A stretch of DNA of 64,000 bases, taken from positions 19,951,937-20,015,936 of the forward strand of contig JASKMD010000003.1 of NCBI GenBank assembly GCA_030144725.1. Reading direction: 5' to 3'. Under the pieces are notes generated by a model that was not told where the DNA came from, ran no database searches, and saw nothing but the letters and a program-made list of their open reading frames with translations. Of the stretch, positions 52,492-63,127 are shown piece by piece (the first letter of the stretch is position 1; each line of letters begins with the position of its first letter). A program made the position numbers and the translations under genes. Source of the DNA: Haematococcus lacustris. Taxonomy: Eukaryota > Chlorophyta > Chlorophyceae > Chlamydomonadales > Haematococcaceae.

Positions 52492-53421
52492 ATGAACGCG
52501 GAAGAGATCGCTCAGATGCAACGCGTATTTTCGGAGCAGCAGGCCACAATCCAGCGGCTGGAACAGCAGCTCGCTCAACTGTCCCTGCAGCAAACCACTC
52601 CGGCGGCGCCCGCGCCTGCTCCTGCTCCTGCTCCTCCTCCTACTCCCGCTCCTGCCCCTCAGCAGCGTATGCCGCGTACCAACCCACCCGCCACTTTCTC
52701 TGGCAGCCGTACCACGGACGTGGCGGCTTGGCTATTCGCAGTGGATCTCTTTTTCACAATCTCCGAGCTGACGGACGCCCAACGGATCGTCTACGTCGCC
52801 ACCCTCCTCTCCGGCCATGCCCTCCTGTGGTACCGCAGCAGCGTCAGCTCTTTCACCTCCTGGACGTGCTTTGTCGCTGCGTTCGAGAGGCAGTTCGCGC
52901 CTGTCAACCGGCTGCGCCATGCAAGGGACCGCTTGGCAGCTCTCACCCAAACGAGCTCCGTGCGACGGTACCTTGGCGAGTTCACAGCGCTCTGCCTGGA
53001 GGTCACGGACCTCTCGCCCGCCGAACAGCTCGACCGGTTCATCCGGGGCCTCAAGCCCTCAGTGCGGCGTGAGCTGGAGCTGCGCGAGCCAACCTCCTTT
53101 TCCGAAGCCTCCACCATCGCGGATCGGGTGGACGCCATCTCCTATTCCACCTCAACCTCCCGCTCCTCCTATCGCCCTCCCTCCGCTCCCCGCCCTCCCC
53201 GCCCTGAGACTGCCGCGGTGCCCATGGAGCTGGACGCCATGCTCCACACCAGCCCAAGCCGCAGCCGGGGCACTCGTCTCTCCGATGCTCAGCGTGCGGC
53301 TTTGCGGGACAGCAAGGCGTGCTTCTACTGCCGCAAGGCGGGGCACACCATGAAGGACTGCCCCATCCGCCCTCCCCGCCCAAACGTCAGCAGCGGCCCA
53401 CGGAAGGGGGACCGCCGCTAG
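52492..53421 (+). CDS. gag: Gag of the deleted Ty3/Gypsy element
   Basis: 309 residues from ATG 52492 to TAG. An N-terminal coiled coil (RVFSEQQATIQRLEQQLAQL) is followed by a Pro/Ala linker and a classic retrotransposon gag capsid domain: FSGSRTTDVAAWLFAVDLFF, then LLSGHALLWYRS, then SWTCFVAAFERQFAP and YLGEFTALCLEVTDLS, then FIRGLKPSVRRELEL. A CCHC knuckle, CFYCRKAGHTMKDC, precedes a basic end. The frame is intact. Sequence and length differ from the neighbouring chromovirus gag, so this is a different lineage. Confidence 0.92.
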   Translation: MNAEEIAQMQRVFSEQQATIQRLEQQLAQLSLQQTTPAAPAPAPAPAPPPTPAPAPQQRMPRTNPPATFSGSRTTDVAAWLFAVDLFFTISELTDAQRIVYVATLLSGHALLWYRSSVSSFTSWTCFVAAFERQFAPVNRLRHARDRLAALTQTSSVRRYLGEFTALCLEVTDLSPAEQLDRFIRGLKPSVRRELELREPTSFSEASTIADRVDAISYSTSTSRSSYRPPSAPRPPRPETAAVPMELDAMLHTSPSRSRGTRLSDAQRAALRDSKACFYCRKAGHTMKDCPIRPPRPNVSSGPRKGDRR

Positions 53422-54954
53422 ACGTTGCCTTCCGGACCCTCCCACCACCCCCTCCCACCACCCCCTCCCACCCCCTCCCACCCCCTCCCACCACCCCCTC
53501 CCAGCCTCTCTGCTTTTCCACCTCCGCTCCTTGTCCTCCCCGGTGCGCTCGTCCCCACCGCGCGCCTTACTTCCTCCTCCCTGCCCCTGCACCCTCCTAC
53601 CCTGGTCTTCATTCCACCTGCCAGCCGTACACTGGTAAGGTGGACACTGTTGGCCGGCCCTCCCTGCAGGTTGTCAGATCCATGCCCTTACCCCTGCAGC
53701 ATGTTAGACCTGCTGGCAGCATTCTGAAGCAGCCTTCTGTGGCTGGCTCCACGCCACCGGGACGACCTCGTAAGGTCGTGCGGTTCTCCCTGCCCCTACC
53801 TGCAGCTCTAGGTGGCAGCCCTCCTCGCCCTCCCCAGCCTGGCCGGACAGCCCGCCCAGCTGTGTTGCAGCGTGCCAATGCTGATGCACCTGCCTTCCTC
53901 CATGTCAACTCCTTTGCCGTGCTGGCTGTTCAGGACCAGCCGCCGGCCGATTCTCTCGCTCCCCAGTCCTTACCTCCTCCCCCTGCCCCTCCGTGTCCCC
54001 CTCCTGCTCCTTGTCCTTCCCACACCTCCCCGCTCACTCCCACTCCCACCCCCACCCCTTCCCCCGCTGCTGCGCCCTCCCCCATCGTGCTCACTTCCCT
54101 GTCTGCCAGTGGCAGCAGCCCCTCTTCTGAGCTGATCATCCTCCATGGCACCTTTGCTGGTCACCCAGCCAGGTTCATGGTGGACAGCGGCGCCACCGGC
54201 AACATCGTCAGCCAGCAGTACCTCATGCGCAATGGGCTGCACTTGGCAACCACCCTCTCCCCCCGTCGCCTCCTCCTCCCAGGCCCCAAAAGCACTACCC
54301 TACCCACCTACACCCTCCCACCGTGCTCCATCCGCATGGGTACCTACCGCGATCGCTTGCAGCTCTCCATGGCCAACATCCCCAACCCTTCCTTTGACAT
54401 CGTCCTCGGCAAGCCGTGGCTGGCAGCCAAGAACCCGTGTGTGGACTGGATCAACAACGTCGTACGCTTGGACCACGCCGGCTCCACCCACACCCTCACC
54501 CCACCCCCACCCACCCCACTCCAAGCGGATCAGCTGAACCTGCTGTCGGCGCCACGCTTCCGCCGGGCAGCGCGGCATGATGAGGTCTTCATGGCCCTGC
54601 TCACCCAGCAACCCAACCCCTCTTCCTCACCCTCTACCTCCACCCCTGCCCCTGATCCACCCCCTCTCCACCCCAAGGCGGCAGCACTGGTGCAGCAGTA
54701 CCCCTCTGTCTTTCCCAAGGAGCTGCCTGCAGTCCAGGACATGCCCCGCCGCTCCGTGGACCACACCATCCATCTCACCGGCCCTGCCCCCTCCCCCCGG
54801 CCCATCTACCGCATGTCGCAGCTAGAGCTGGACCAGCTGAAGCAGCAGTTGGACGACCTCCTGGCCAAGGGTTTCATCCGGCCATCCACCTCCCCCTTTG
54901 CTGCCCCTGTGTTGTTCGTGCGCAAGAAGGACGGCAGCCTGCGCCTCTGTGTGC
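53319..54954 (+). pseudogene. pol: Truncated pol of the deleted element (protease and start of RT)
   Basis: The frame overlaps the gag end by about 100 nt and is offset by -1. A long Pro-rich linker, including a CCACCCCCTCCCA tandem stretch at 53440-53510, precedes an aspartic protease (FMVDSGATGNIVS, then FDIVLGKPWLA). The RT N-terminus reads HTIHLTGPAPSPRPIYRMSQ, then LAKGFIRPSTSPFAAPVLF and KKDGSLRLCV. The expected DYR motif is replaced by the LTR junction at 54955, so RT is inactive. Confidence 0.88.
53379..53420 (+). promoter_or_regulatory. Predicted -1 ribosomal frameshift site (CCCAAAC + hairpin)
   Basis: CCCAAAC at 53379-53385 is read C CCA AAC in the gag frame, fitting the X XXY YYZ slippery rule. 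After 6 nt, AGCGGC (53392-53397) can pair with GCCGCT (53414-53419), giving a 6 bp GC-rich stem around the gag stop. A -1 slip enters exactly the pol frame. Confidence 0.7.
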
Positions 54955-54976
54955 CCCTAGTCTCAGCTCCGTTACA
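54955..54976 (+). repeat. 22 bp remnant of the 3' LTR
   Basis: Identical to 52367-52388. It marks the right edge of the deleted element and is followed by the CCACC duplication. Confidence 0.85.
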
Positions 54977-54981
54977 CCACC

Positions 54982-56938
54982 ACTACCACCACCTCCTAGC
55001 CTACCACCACCACCCATCGCAGCCCAGCCCAGCCTTCCTACTTCTCCCCTCCCCCTCCCCTCCCCTCTGATATTGCAGCCCTCTCCCTACCCTACCCAGC
55101 AGCCAAGATCAAGCCCCCTCACCCTTCACCAACCTGCTGGTAAGTTACTTAATTGCAACATCGCTTGGCCCTACCCTGCCATGCACCATGCACCATATCC
55201 AGCGCCATATCCAGCACCATATCCAGCACCATATCCTCCCAACACCATTGTTGGCAATTATTGCAGGAGGGCCATGCCCAAGGACGTGCGAGACAAAATG
55301 TCCTGGCTGCAACGCAATGAGGTGTCACTCTACACCTTGAAGCGATGGCATGCCATGTGGGGTGCACCGCCATGCACACAAGCAGCCAGCCCAGCAACAG
55401 CCTTGAAGGCCCCCCCCCCCCCCCTTGCCACAAGGAGCGTGATACTGTGACGGGAGCCTACACTGCAGCCTATGCATGCAGCAATGCGGCGCTGTTGACT
55501 TTGCCCAACGTGTCATGCCAGCAGTTGGGCCCCCTCCGCACAGCTGTGGCGGCTGCAGAGTTCCCCTTTTGGTAGTTATGTGATGCCTGGTGCTTGCTTG
55601 TGTAGCCTGGTCAAGCTATGGCAGCCATGTGCCATATTGTGCCATATTGTGTTGCGCCATGAGGTGGTGCGGTGTGGTGGTACGGGGAGGGAGTGCGGTT
55701 GGACGTTGCAGTTGCCTGGGAAGGGTGCTTGCAGTCCTGCTAGCTGTTAGCCATCAAGTATATGTTGTTCATCTATTGTACCAACCAACCAATGTGGTAT
55801 GCACGTCATGGCATGCATGACACAAGTTGTCGCTAAAGCACAACCCCGCCTCCACTGCCTCTTACCATGCTAGTACAGGGACGTCTCAATGAGAGGGCAA
55901 GGGGTTTGGCAGTGGCACCTAGACCATGGCATCTTGGTAGAGGCAGCGCATGCAAGTGGGCAACGTGGATGTGAAAAGTGGTGTTGCCAGGGGGCTTTGC
56001 TATGGAGTGTAGAGGCCTGGCCTTGCCATGGTGGGCGAGGGAGTGCATTTGACAGCTGGTGTTAGCACCGTTGACTGAACCACATGTCTCGGTGGTGATG
56101 TCCGAAACCGCTTTAGCGACAGAACGAAGACTGCGCATCTGCACACATGCTCTAGCTACAACGAATACGGGGCGCAGACAGCGAAACGAGCAGAAAAGGC
56201 TTGAGTATGAAGAGTCCCGCGGTCAGTTTGACTATCAGGCCAGATAGTCTACTGTAACCAAATGTGAAGGGTGCACATAATGTCTTGTTGAACCGCTAGA
56301 GCATATAACTACTCCGTCTTACGCGTGACAGCGCGAGCGACACAAATGACGAGTGAAAGCTAATCGATGCTAAGAAATATGCGGCTGTTATAATCGCAGC
56401 ATCAGCAGTGGTGTGGGTGCGTTAAAGAAGCATTTCAGCTTCTTAGGTTTCAAACTCGCGGTTCCGGCCATCGCAACACAGAGCGTGGTTGCACACATAC
56501 TTGCGTTTGCGTCATCACGGCATCATTAAGAAGGTCGAGGGTGGAGGAGGCGTGCATGGTGATATCTGCCCACAAAATGTATGCCATGTTCACGCCCAGG
56601 TAGTGCATCATGTACACATTCGATAGAGCTTAGGACAAGCATTCCGTGTAGCCAAGCGAGTCCTCAACACACTGGTGTGCTTCGATGCTCAATCGGCAAC
56701 CTGAGCGAGAAATAAACCTCGTGTAAAGGACACACCCTCTTTTCAAGAGAGTTGGGAGGCTCTGACTGAAGGCTTCATTGAAACAACAACTGAAAGGATG
56801 ACCTGAACTGGAATGAAACCGACATCGAGCGTGTTGTGTGGCGTGCCGCAGTACAGCTTTAAGGAGCAGCTTCTGAGGGAAAGGATAGCAGAGCCAGACA
56901 AACAAACCACATTCAACATGGAACAACATGTCTGACTG
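54982..56938. other. No intact gene; one HTH-like exon fragment
   Basis: A possible exon at 55266-55450 follows an acceptor (TTGCAG) and reads RAMPKDVRDKMSWLQRNEVS, then LYTLKRWHAMW, which resembles a transposase-type helix-turn-helix; no partner exons were found. CATATCCAGCAC is repeated at 55190-55235. The rest (55600-56938) shows only short frames. Confidence 0.35.
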
Positions 56939-57649
56939 TGGGTCAGCTGTGACACGCCTGATAAAATGTTCGAATGGGCCAGCATGGGCCAACCAAGCCA
57001 CCGCGTGCCGCGATTTTTGCACCCGCTCGCTGCATAGGTAAAGTCAGTCCTGTCCCTTGATTATTCCTAGCGCCCGCCAAAGTCGACCCCTCAATGCCAA
57101 GCTTGTTTGGGTCATAGCTAGAAGTCCCGAAGTCCTTTTTTGAGCCCCACCTAGCCCCGTGCTCGAGTCGCGAACTTTTGCCGAACACATGTCGTCGGCC
57201 ATCCTGCTGGGTTAGCTGCAAGTAAGAACACTTGGCATTGGCTTCACTGCGTAGCCGCATGATTGAGTGCGGGAGGCTGACAAAATGTGGATCCGACTGC
57301 GACCATGCAGAGCTGCTGCAATCCCGGGCCCCGGTCCAGCCACGGCGACTTCTAGGCTGAAACTACGTCTATAGGCTCTTCAAAGCATAAGGTACGCAGA
57401 ACAATAGTATGCATCACGATGCATTCAGTGTGTACATATTGGCAGTGAATCACATCGCATCATAGATGCTGTGGTGTCACGTCGCACTGGTGTAGCGTTT
57501 AGCCATGAAACTTGTGTGGTGTGTTGATAGTGCTCATTAGAACACCTTGCCATGGTTTCATTTAGTTCTAAAATTGTAGGCAATTACGGCATAGTTTCAA
57601 CCACAAACTGTAATACCATGGATGATGTCATTGCTGAACAACTCACCAC

Positions 57650-58549
57650 ATGCCACACTTGCTATCTATCCTTTGCAGGTGCATGCCAGCGTTCTCCCAT
57701 CCCAACAAAGGGCAAGCTGTGCAGCTGGAGGGTGCCTTAGTGAAGTTGGGTCGATGTGTCATTTGCAAGGTGTCCACTGCACCATGCGTGAGAGGCAAAT
57801 GGCAAGCATGGACAGCCGTGTGTGTCGCACCCAATGTTGACGGGACAGACACTGTCTGAGAACTACTGCGTGATGCTTCGGACTTGAGCGTGGAGCGCGG
57901 TGACGCCCTAGGGCCTGCCACCCTTGTGGACAAAACACTTCGAGCTGGGTGTGAGGCAATGCACCTCCCCCTTGTAGCCCACTATAAGTGTGTGCAACGG
58001 GTGAAGGGGGTGGCTAGCCTTGGTGCTCACACACCCACCCTAACACTCAGCGAGGGGGCTGGGCCGGGAGGGCAGGGTGCGGGGCCGGGGCAGTGGCCAC
58101 CATTACCTCCATGCTACCCGCCACCTGCCCTGGTGCCTGGCGACAGCAGCAGCAACAGCATGGGCAGAGGGGGGGCTGGGCTGGGAGGGCAGGGTGCGGG
58201 GCTGGGGCAGTGGCCACCATTATCTCCACGCTCCCCGCCACCTGCCCTGGTGCCAAGCTTGGAAGCTGGTGGGGCCAAGAGTTGGGCATCCTTGTTTGCC
58301 ACCGCAGTCCCAAAGCCTTCCCTTTCGCGTGGTTCTAACCCTACCCAGCAGTGCGTGTTGGCCCAATTGCTCTCTTTTGGACTTGTACCGTACGACAACG
58401 CTGGGCAGGGTCGCTGTGGACTCGAGTCCTTGTGGCATGGATTGGAGTTACCAGGCACAACTATACAGGTGTGGTGCCATGCATATGCATGTTGTGTGTG
58501 CTTTGCTGACGTAACCATGCATGATGAGGGAATTGCTGAACATTGCTGA
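57650..58549 (+). pseudogene. Unknown protein carried on the palindrome, left copy
   Basis: One frame is broken only by a TGA at 57857-57859. The first half reads GQAVQLEGALVKLGRCVICK, then VRGKWQAWTAVCVAPNV. After the TGA it continues ELLRDASDLSVERGDALGPA, then CEAMHLPLVAHYKCVQRVKG, a Gly/Pro-rich repeat and CHAYACCVCFADVT. No domain is recognised. Paired cysteines could bind metal. The same TGA is present in the right arm, so it predates or was copied with the inversion. Confidence 0.4.
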
Positions 58550-58837
58550 ACATTGCTGAACATTGCTGAACATTGCTGAACATGGGTGAACATTGCTGAA
58601 CATTGCTGAACATTGCTGAACATTGCTGAACACACTGCTGAACATTGCTGAACATTGCTGAACATGGGTGAACATTGCTGAACATTGCTGAACACACTGC
58701 TGAACATTGCTTAACATTGCTGAACAATGCTGAACATGGGTGAACATTGCTGAACATTGCTGAACATTGCTGAACATTGCTGAACATTGCTGAACACATT
58801 GCTGAACATTGCTGAACGCTAGCTGTACATTGCTGAA
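58530..58837 (+). repeat. Decamer array, left arm
   Basis: About 28 units of ATTGCTGAAC with variants (ATGGGTGAAC, and a two-base ACACTGCTGAAC insertion) lie near the inner part of the left arm. Confidence 0.9.
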
Positions 58838-59432
58838 CAGACGCCACGGGCCGCCGAGTCCCAGCCTTTGATTTTTTTGACCTGGTTCCTTTTGGGTTGG
58901 AATGCTTACATTACAAGCTACCAATGGGCAAAATTTCAGCCAAAACAACCAAAGTCGGTCTAGGCGCCTGGCTGCTAATTCCTACGAGTGTCTCTGCGTG
59001 TGCATGACGTCGCAATGGTGGTAGAAGCGGACCGGCACTTCAGGGTGCTTCGCACACCTGATAACAGAGCTCTCACCTCTATGCAGTATCTCATATCCGG
59101 TTGGCAACGTTTGACACCATCACCTGCCCCATCACCATCACCGGGTACACCTGTCCGCCCAGCCCCACCAGTACCGGCCAAGGGTGGTGCCATACCTGCC
59201 CGCCCAGCCCCAGCAGCACCGGCCAGAGGTGGTGCCTCACCAATCCGCCCAGCCCCACCAACATCGGCCAGAGGTGGTGCCTCACCAATCCGCCCAGCCC
59301 CACCAACACCGGCCAGAGGTGGTGCCTCACCAATCCGCCCAGCCCCACCAGCACATGAAAGGTACGTGAAGAAGGGTCTTACATTCCATTGTAGCTGCTC
59401 CAATGGTCTTACATTCCATTATAGACACCATA

Positions 59433-59790
59433 GTCCGGGTCCGGGTCCGGGTCCGGGTCCGGGTCAGGGTCAGGGTCAGGGTCAGGGTCAGGGTCAGGGT
59501 CAGGGTCAGGGTCAGGGTCAGGGTCAGGGTCAGGGTCAGGGTCAGGGTCAGGGTCAGGGTCAGGGTCAGGGTCAGGGTCAGGGTCAGGGTCAGGGTCAGG
59601 GTCAGGGTCAGGGTCAGGGTCAGGGTCAGGGTCAGGGTCAGGGTCAGGGTCAGGGTCAGGGTCAGGGTCAGGGTCAGGTCGGAGGGCGGGTCGGAGGGCG
59701 GGTCGGAGGGCGGGTCGGAGGGCGGGTCGGAGGGCGGGTCGGAGGGCGGGGCGGAGGGCGGGGCGGAGGGCGGGGCGGAGGGCGGGGCGG
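59433..59790 (+). repeat. GGGTCC/GGGTCA hexamers and GGGCGGGTCGGAG array in the palindrome spacer
   Basis: Four GGGTCC units are followed by about 36 GGGTCA units to 59677. A 12-mer array (GGGCGGGTCGGA, later GGGCGGGGCGGA) then runs to about 59790. A GCTGGTGCTGGTG run follows. This separates the two palindrome arms. Confidence 0.92.
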
Positions 59791-60390
59791 GCTATCTACG
59801 GGCGACTGCCGTCGTTGCCCGACTGCCGTCGTCGCGTCCACATGCCAGAAGCTGGTGCTGGTGCTGGTGCTGGTGGGGCTGGGCTGGTGCTGGTGCTGGT
59901 GTTGGTGCTGGTGGGGCTGGTGCTGGTGGGGCTGGGCGGATTGGTGAGGCACCACCTCTGGCCGGTGTTGGTGGGGCTGGGCGGATTGGTGAGGCACCAC
60001 CTCTGGCCGATGTTGGTGGGGCTGGGCGGGCAGGTGTGGCACCACCCTTGGCCGGTATTGGTGGGGCTGGGCGGACAGGTGTACCCGGTGATGGTGATGG
60101 GGCAGGTGATGGTGTCAAACGTTGCCAACCGGATATGAGATACTGCATAGAGGTGAGAGCTCTGTTATCAGGTGTGCGAAGCACCCTGAAGTGCCGGTCC
60201 GCTTCTACCACCATTGCGACGTCACGCACACGCAGAGACACTCGTAGGAATTAGCAGCCAGGCGCCTAGACCGACTTTGGTTGTTTTGGCTGAAATTTTG
60301 CCCATTGGTAGCTTGTAATGTAAGCATTCCAACCCAAAAGGAACCAGGTCAAAAACATCAAAGGCTGGGACTCGGCGGCCCGTGGCGTCT

Positions 60391-60640
60391 GTTCAGCAAT
60401 GTTCAGCTAGCGTTCAGCAATGTTCAGCAATGTGTTCAGCAATGTTCAGCAATGTTCAGCAATGTTCAGCAATGTTCAGCAGTCCGTTCAGCAATGTTCA
60501 CCCATGTTCAGCATTGTTCAGCAATGTTCAGCAATGTTCAGCAGTGTGTTCAGCAATGTTCAGCAATGTTCAGCAATGTTCAGCAATGTTCACCCATGTT
60601 CAGCAATGTTCAGCAATGTTCAGCAATGTTCAGCAATTCC
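60391..60640 (-). repeat. Decamer array, right arm
   Basis: Inverted counterpart of 58530-58837, about 60 bp shorter, so the two arrays have changed length independently since the arms arose. Confidence 0.88.
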
Positions 60641-61519
60641 CTCATCATGCATGGTTACGTCAGCAAAGCACACACAACATGCATATGCATGGCACCACAC
60701 CTGTATAGCTGTGCCTGGTAACTCCAATCCATGCCACAAGGACTCGAGTCCACAGCGACCCTGCCCAGCGTTGTCGTACGGTACAAGTCCAAAAGAGAGC
60801 AATTGGGCCAACACGCACTGCTGGGTAGGGTTAGAACCACGCGAAAGGGAAGGCTTTGGGACTGCGGTGGCAAACAAGGATGCCCAACTCTTGGCCCCAC
60901 CAGCTTCCAAGCTTGGCACCAGGGCAGGTGGCGGGGAGCGTGGAGATAATGGTGGCCACTGCCCCAGCCCCGCACCCTGCCCTCCCAGCCCAGCCCCCCC
61001 TCTGCCCATGCTGTTGCTGCTGCTGTCGCCAGGCACCAGGGCAGGTGGCGGGTAGCATGGAGGTAATGGTGGCCACTGCCCCGGCCCCGCACCCTGCCCT
61101 CCCGGCCCAGCCCCCTCGCTGAGTGTTAGGGTGGGTGTGTGAGCACCAAGGCTAGCCACCCCCTTCACCCGTTGCACACACTTATAGTGGGCTACAAGGG
61201 GGAGGTGCATTGCCTCACACCCAGCTCGAAGTGTTTTGTCCACAAGGGTGGCAGGCCCTAAGGCGTCACCGCGCTCCACGCTCAAGTCCGAAGCATCACG
61301 CAGTAGTTCTCAGACAGTGTCTGTCCCGTCAACATTGGGTGCGACACACACGGCTGTCCATGCTTGCCATTTGCCTCTCACGCATGGTGCAGTGGACACC
61401 TTGCAAATGACACATCGACCCAACTTCACTAAGGCACCCTCCAGCTGCACAGCTTGCCCTTTGTTGGGATGGGAGAACGCTGGCATGCACCTGCAAAGGA
61501 TAGATAGCAAGTGTGGCAT
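60620..61519 (-). pseudogene. Unknown protein carried on the palindrome, right copy
   Basis: Mirror copy of 57650-58549 with the same internal TGA and only scattered substitutions. Confidence 0.4.
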
Positions 61520-62261
61520 GTGGTGAGTTGTTCAGCAATGACATCATCCATGGTATTACAGTTTGTGGTTGAAACTATGCCGTAATTACCTACAATTTTA
61601 GAACTAAATGAAACCATGGCAAGGTGTTCTAATGAGCACTATCAACACACCACACAAGTTTCATGGCTAAACGCTACACCAGTGCGACGTGACACCACAG
61701 CATCTATGATGCGATGTGATTCACTGCCAATATGTACACACTGAATGCATCGTGATGCATACTATTGTTCTGCGTACCTTATGCTTTGAAGAGCCTATAG
61801 ACGTAGTTTCAGCCTAGAAGTCGCCGTGGCTGGACCGGGGCCCGGGATTGCAGCAGCTCTGCATGGTCGCAGTCGGATCCACATTTTGTCAGCCTCCCGC
61901 ACTCAATCATGCAGCTACGCAGTGAAGCCAATGCCAAGTGTTCTTACTTGCAGCTAACCCAGCAGGATGGCCGACGACATGTGTTCGGCAAAAGTTCGCG
62001 ACTCGAGCACGGGGCTAGGTGGGGCTCAAAAAAGGACTTCGGGACTTCTAGCTATGACCCAAACAAGCTTGGCATTGAGGGGTCGACTTTGGCGGGCGCT
62101 AGGAATAATCAAGGGACAGGACTGACTTTACCTATGCAGCGAGCGGGTGCAAAAATCGCGGCACGCGGTGGCTTGGTTGGCCCATGCTGGCCCATTCGAA
62201 CATTTTATCAAGCGTGTCACAGCTGACCCTAGGTCACCCCCGCCATTGGCGGCACCCCCAT

Positions 62262-62635
62262 TAAGGCGCGCCCGAAATAATCTTTAAGATATGACCCCAT
62301 ATGATCAAGCATGATGGAATATGATGAAATATAATTAAGCCAAAACTCGCAAAACCCCGTAACCTCGTTGCCGTGGTCTCAACCTGGTTTCAACCACGGT
62401 CTCAATCGTGATCTATTTTGGCGGAGTGGAGAAGAGTGTTACTAACTACAGCTGAGAATGGTACTGGTTTGGAGGACGTCAAACCCTCTGTATACTCGGG
62501 GTTCCCAGGTGGAGTGGTGTGGCAATCTGCCGCATTATCCTCTTGACTACAGACCCGGTCATATCACATCTTTAAGCCATCATATTCAGTCATATGACCA
62601 ATTCCTCAGCAAGTCATATGATCGGTCGCGCCCTA
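62262..62635. mobile_element. hAT-type MITE, 374 bp, inside element B
   Basis: Termini TAAGGCGCGCCCG and, inverted, TAGGGCGCGACCG match at 11 of 13 positions. The 8 bp direct repeat ACCCCCAT flanks both sides (62254-62261 and 62636-62643), while element A at about 31545 has a single uninterrupted copy. The interior is AT-rich with many ATATGA/TCATAT motifs and no ORF. Confidence 0.85.
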
Positions 62636-63127
62636 ACCCCCATGGCTCAAGAGATAACTTCTAACTCATTTCTGCACGGATGAGGCCGCCGATTAGTGCG
62701 ATGAGCTGCTGATGGCGTGGCGAGTGTGCAGCCAGCCTAAACGGTTTGCCGGGTGGCTGGCCCCCAACCTGCGACGTGTTCTTGAGCCTCGCAGACACTC
62801 TTATGGACTGCTACAGGCAGCCAGAATCCAGCACGATGTGAATTTCGCATCCTCACTGGACATTGCAAGTTTTCAGGCCAGCACGCAACAGTGCTGTTGC
62901 GTCCCAGCACGCATCGAGACCCATCCCCAAGCTGGGTTCATGACGGCTACGGCGGATTGCTGCTGAACCTGCTGCCAGGTGCAAGTTGCGGAATTGCAGT
63001 CTCGCACAAGATGCTCAGCGCATTGAGGCTTGTGGCTCCCGAGCAATCACGAGCAGCAAAACTAAGCAAAAGATATGCCGGTACTGAGTTGTGATTGTGT
63101 TTGCCGCTGTGCAGGCCTGTGAAAGCC

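Larger units (their letters stand above)
51955..54976 (+). mobile_element. Internally deleted Ty3/Gypsy retrotransposon
   Basis: The left LTR (51955-52388, TGTAG...TTACA) is followed by gag and a pol that stops early in reverse transcriptase. At 54955 the RT reading frame joins directly to CCCTAGTCTCAGCTCCGTTACA, the last 22 bp of the LTR. The flanks share CCACC (51950-51954 and 54977-54981), so both element ends are original and the middle to 3' part was lost, including the rest of RT, RNase H, integrase and most of the 3' LTR. Confidence 0.88.
56939..59354 (+). repeat. Left arm of a 5.3 kb palindrome
   Basis: Almost the exact reverse complement of 59920-62229, starting at GGGTCAGCTGTGACACGC and ending at CCCCACCAGCAC. 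Differences are few substitutions plus length changes in the TTGCTGAACA array. Confidence 0.92.
59920..62229 (-). repeat. Right arm of the palindrome
   Basis: Reverse complement of 56939-59354. The outer end, GCGTGTCACAGCTGACCC at 62229, abuts the left end of element copy B. Confidence 0.92.

Noticed and set aside
58530..58837. Could the decamer array be a CRISPR array?
   Set aside because: No unique spacers between repeats, the period is only 10 bp, and the genome is eukaryotic.
59403..60254. Repeated VRVRVR and GQGQGQ frames
   Set aside because: Translation of the GGGTCA array.
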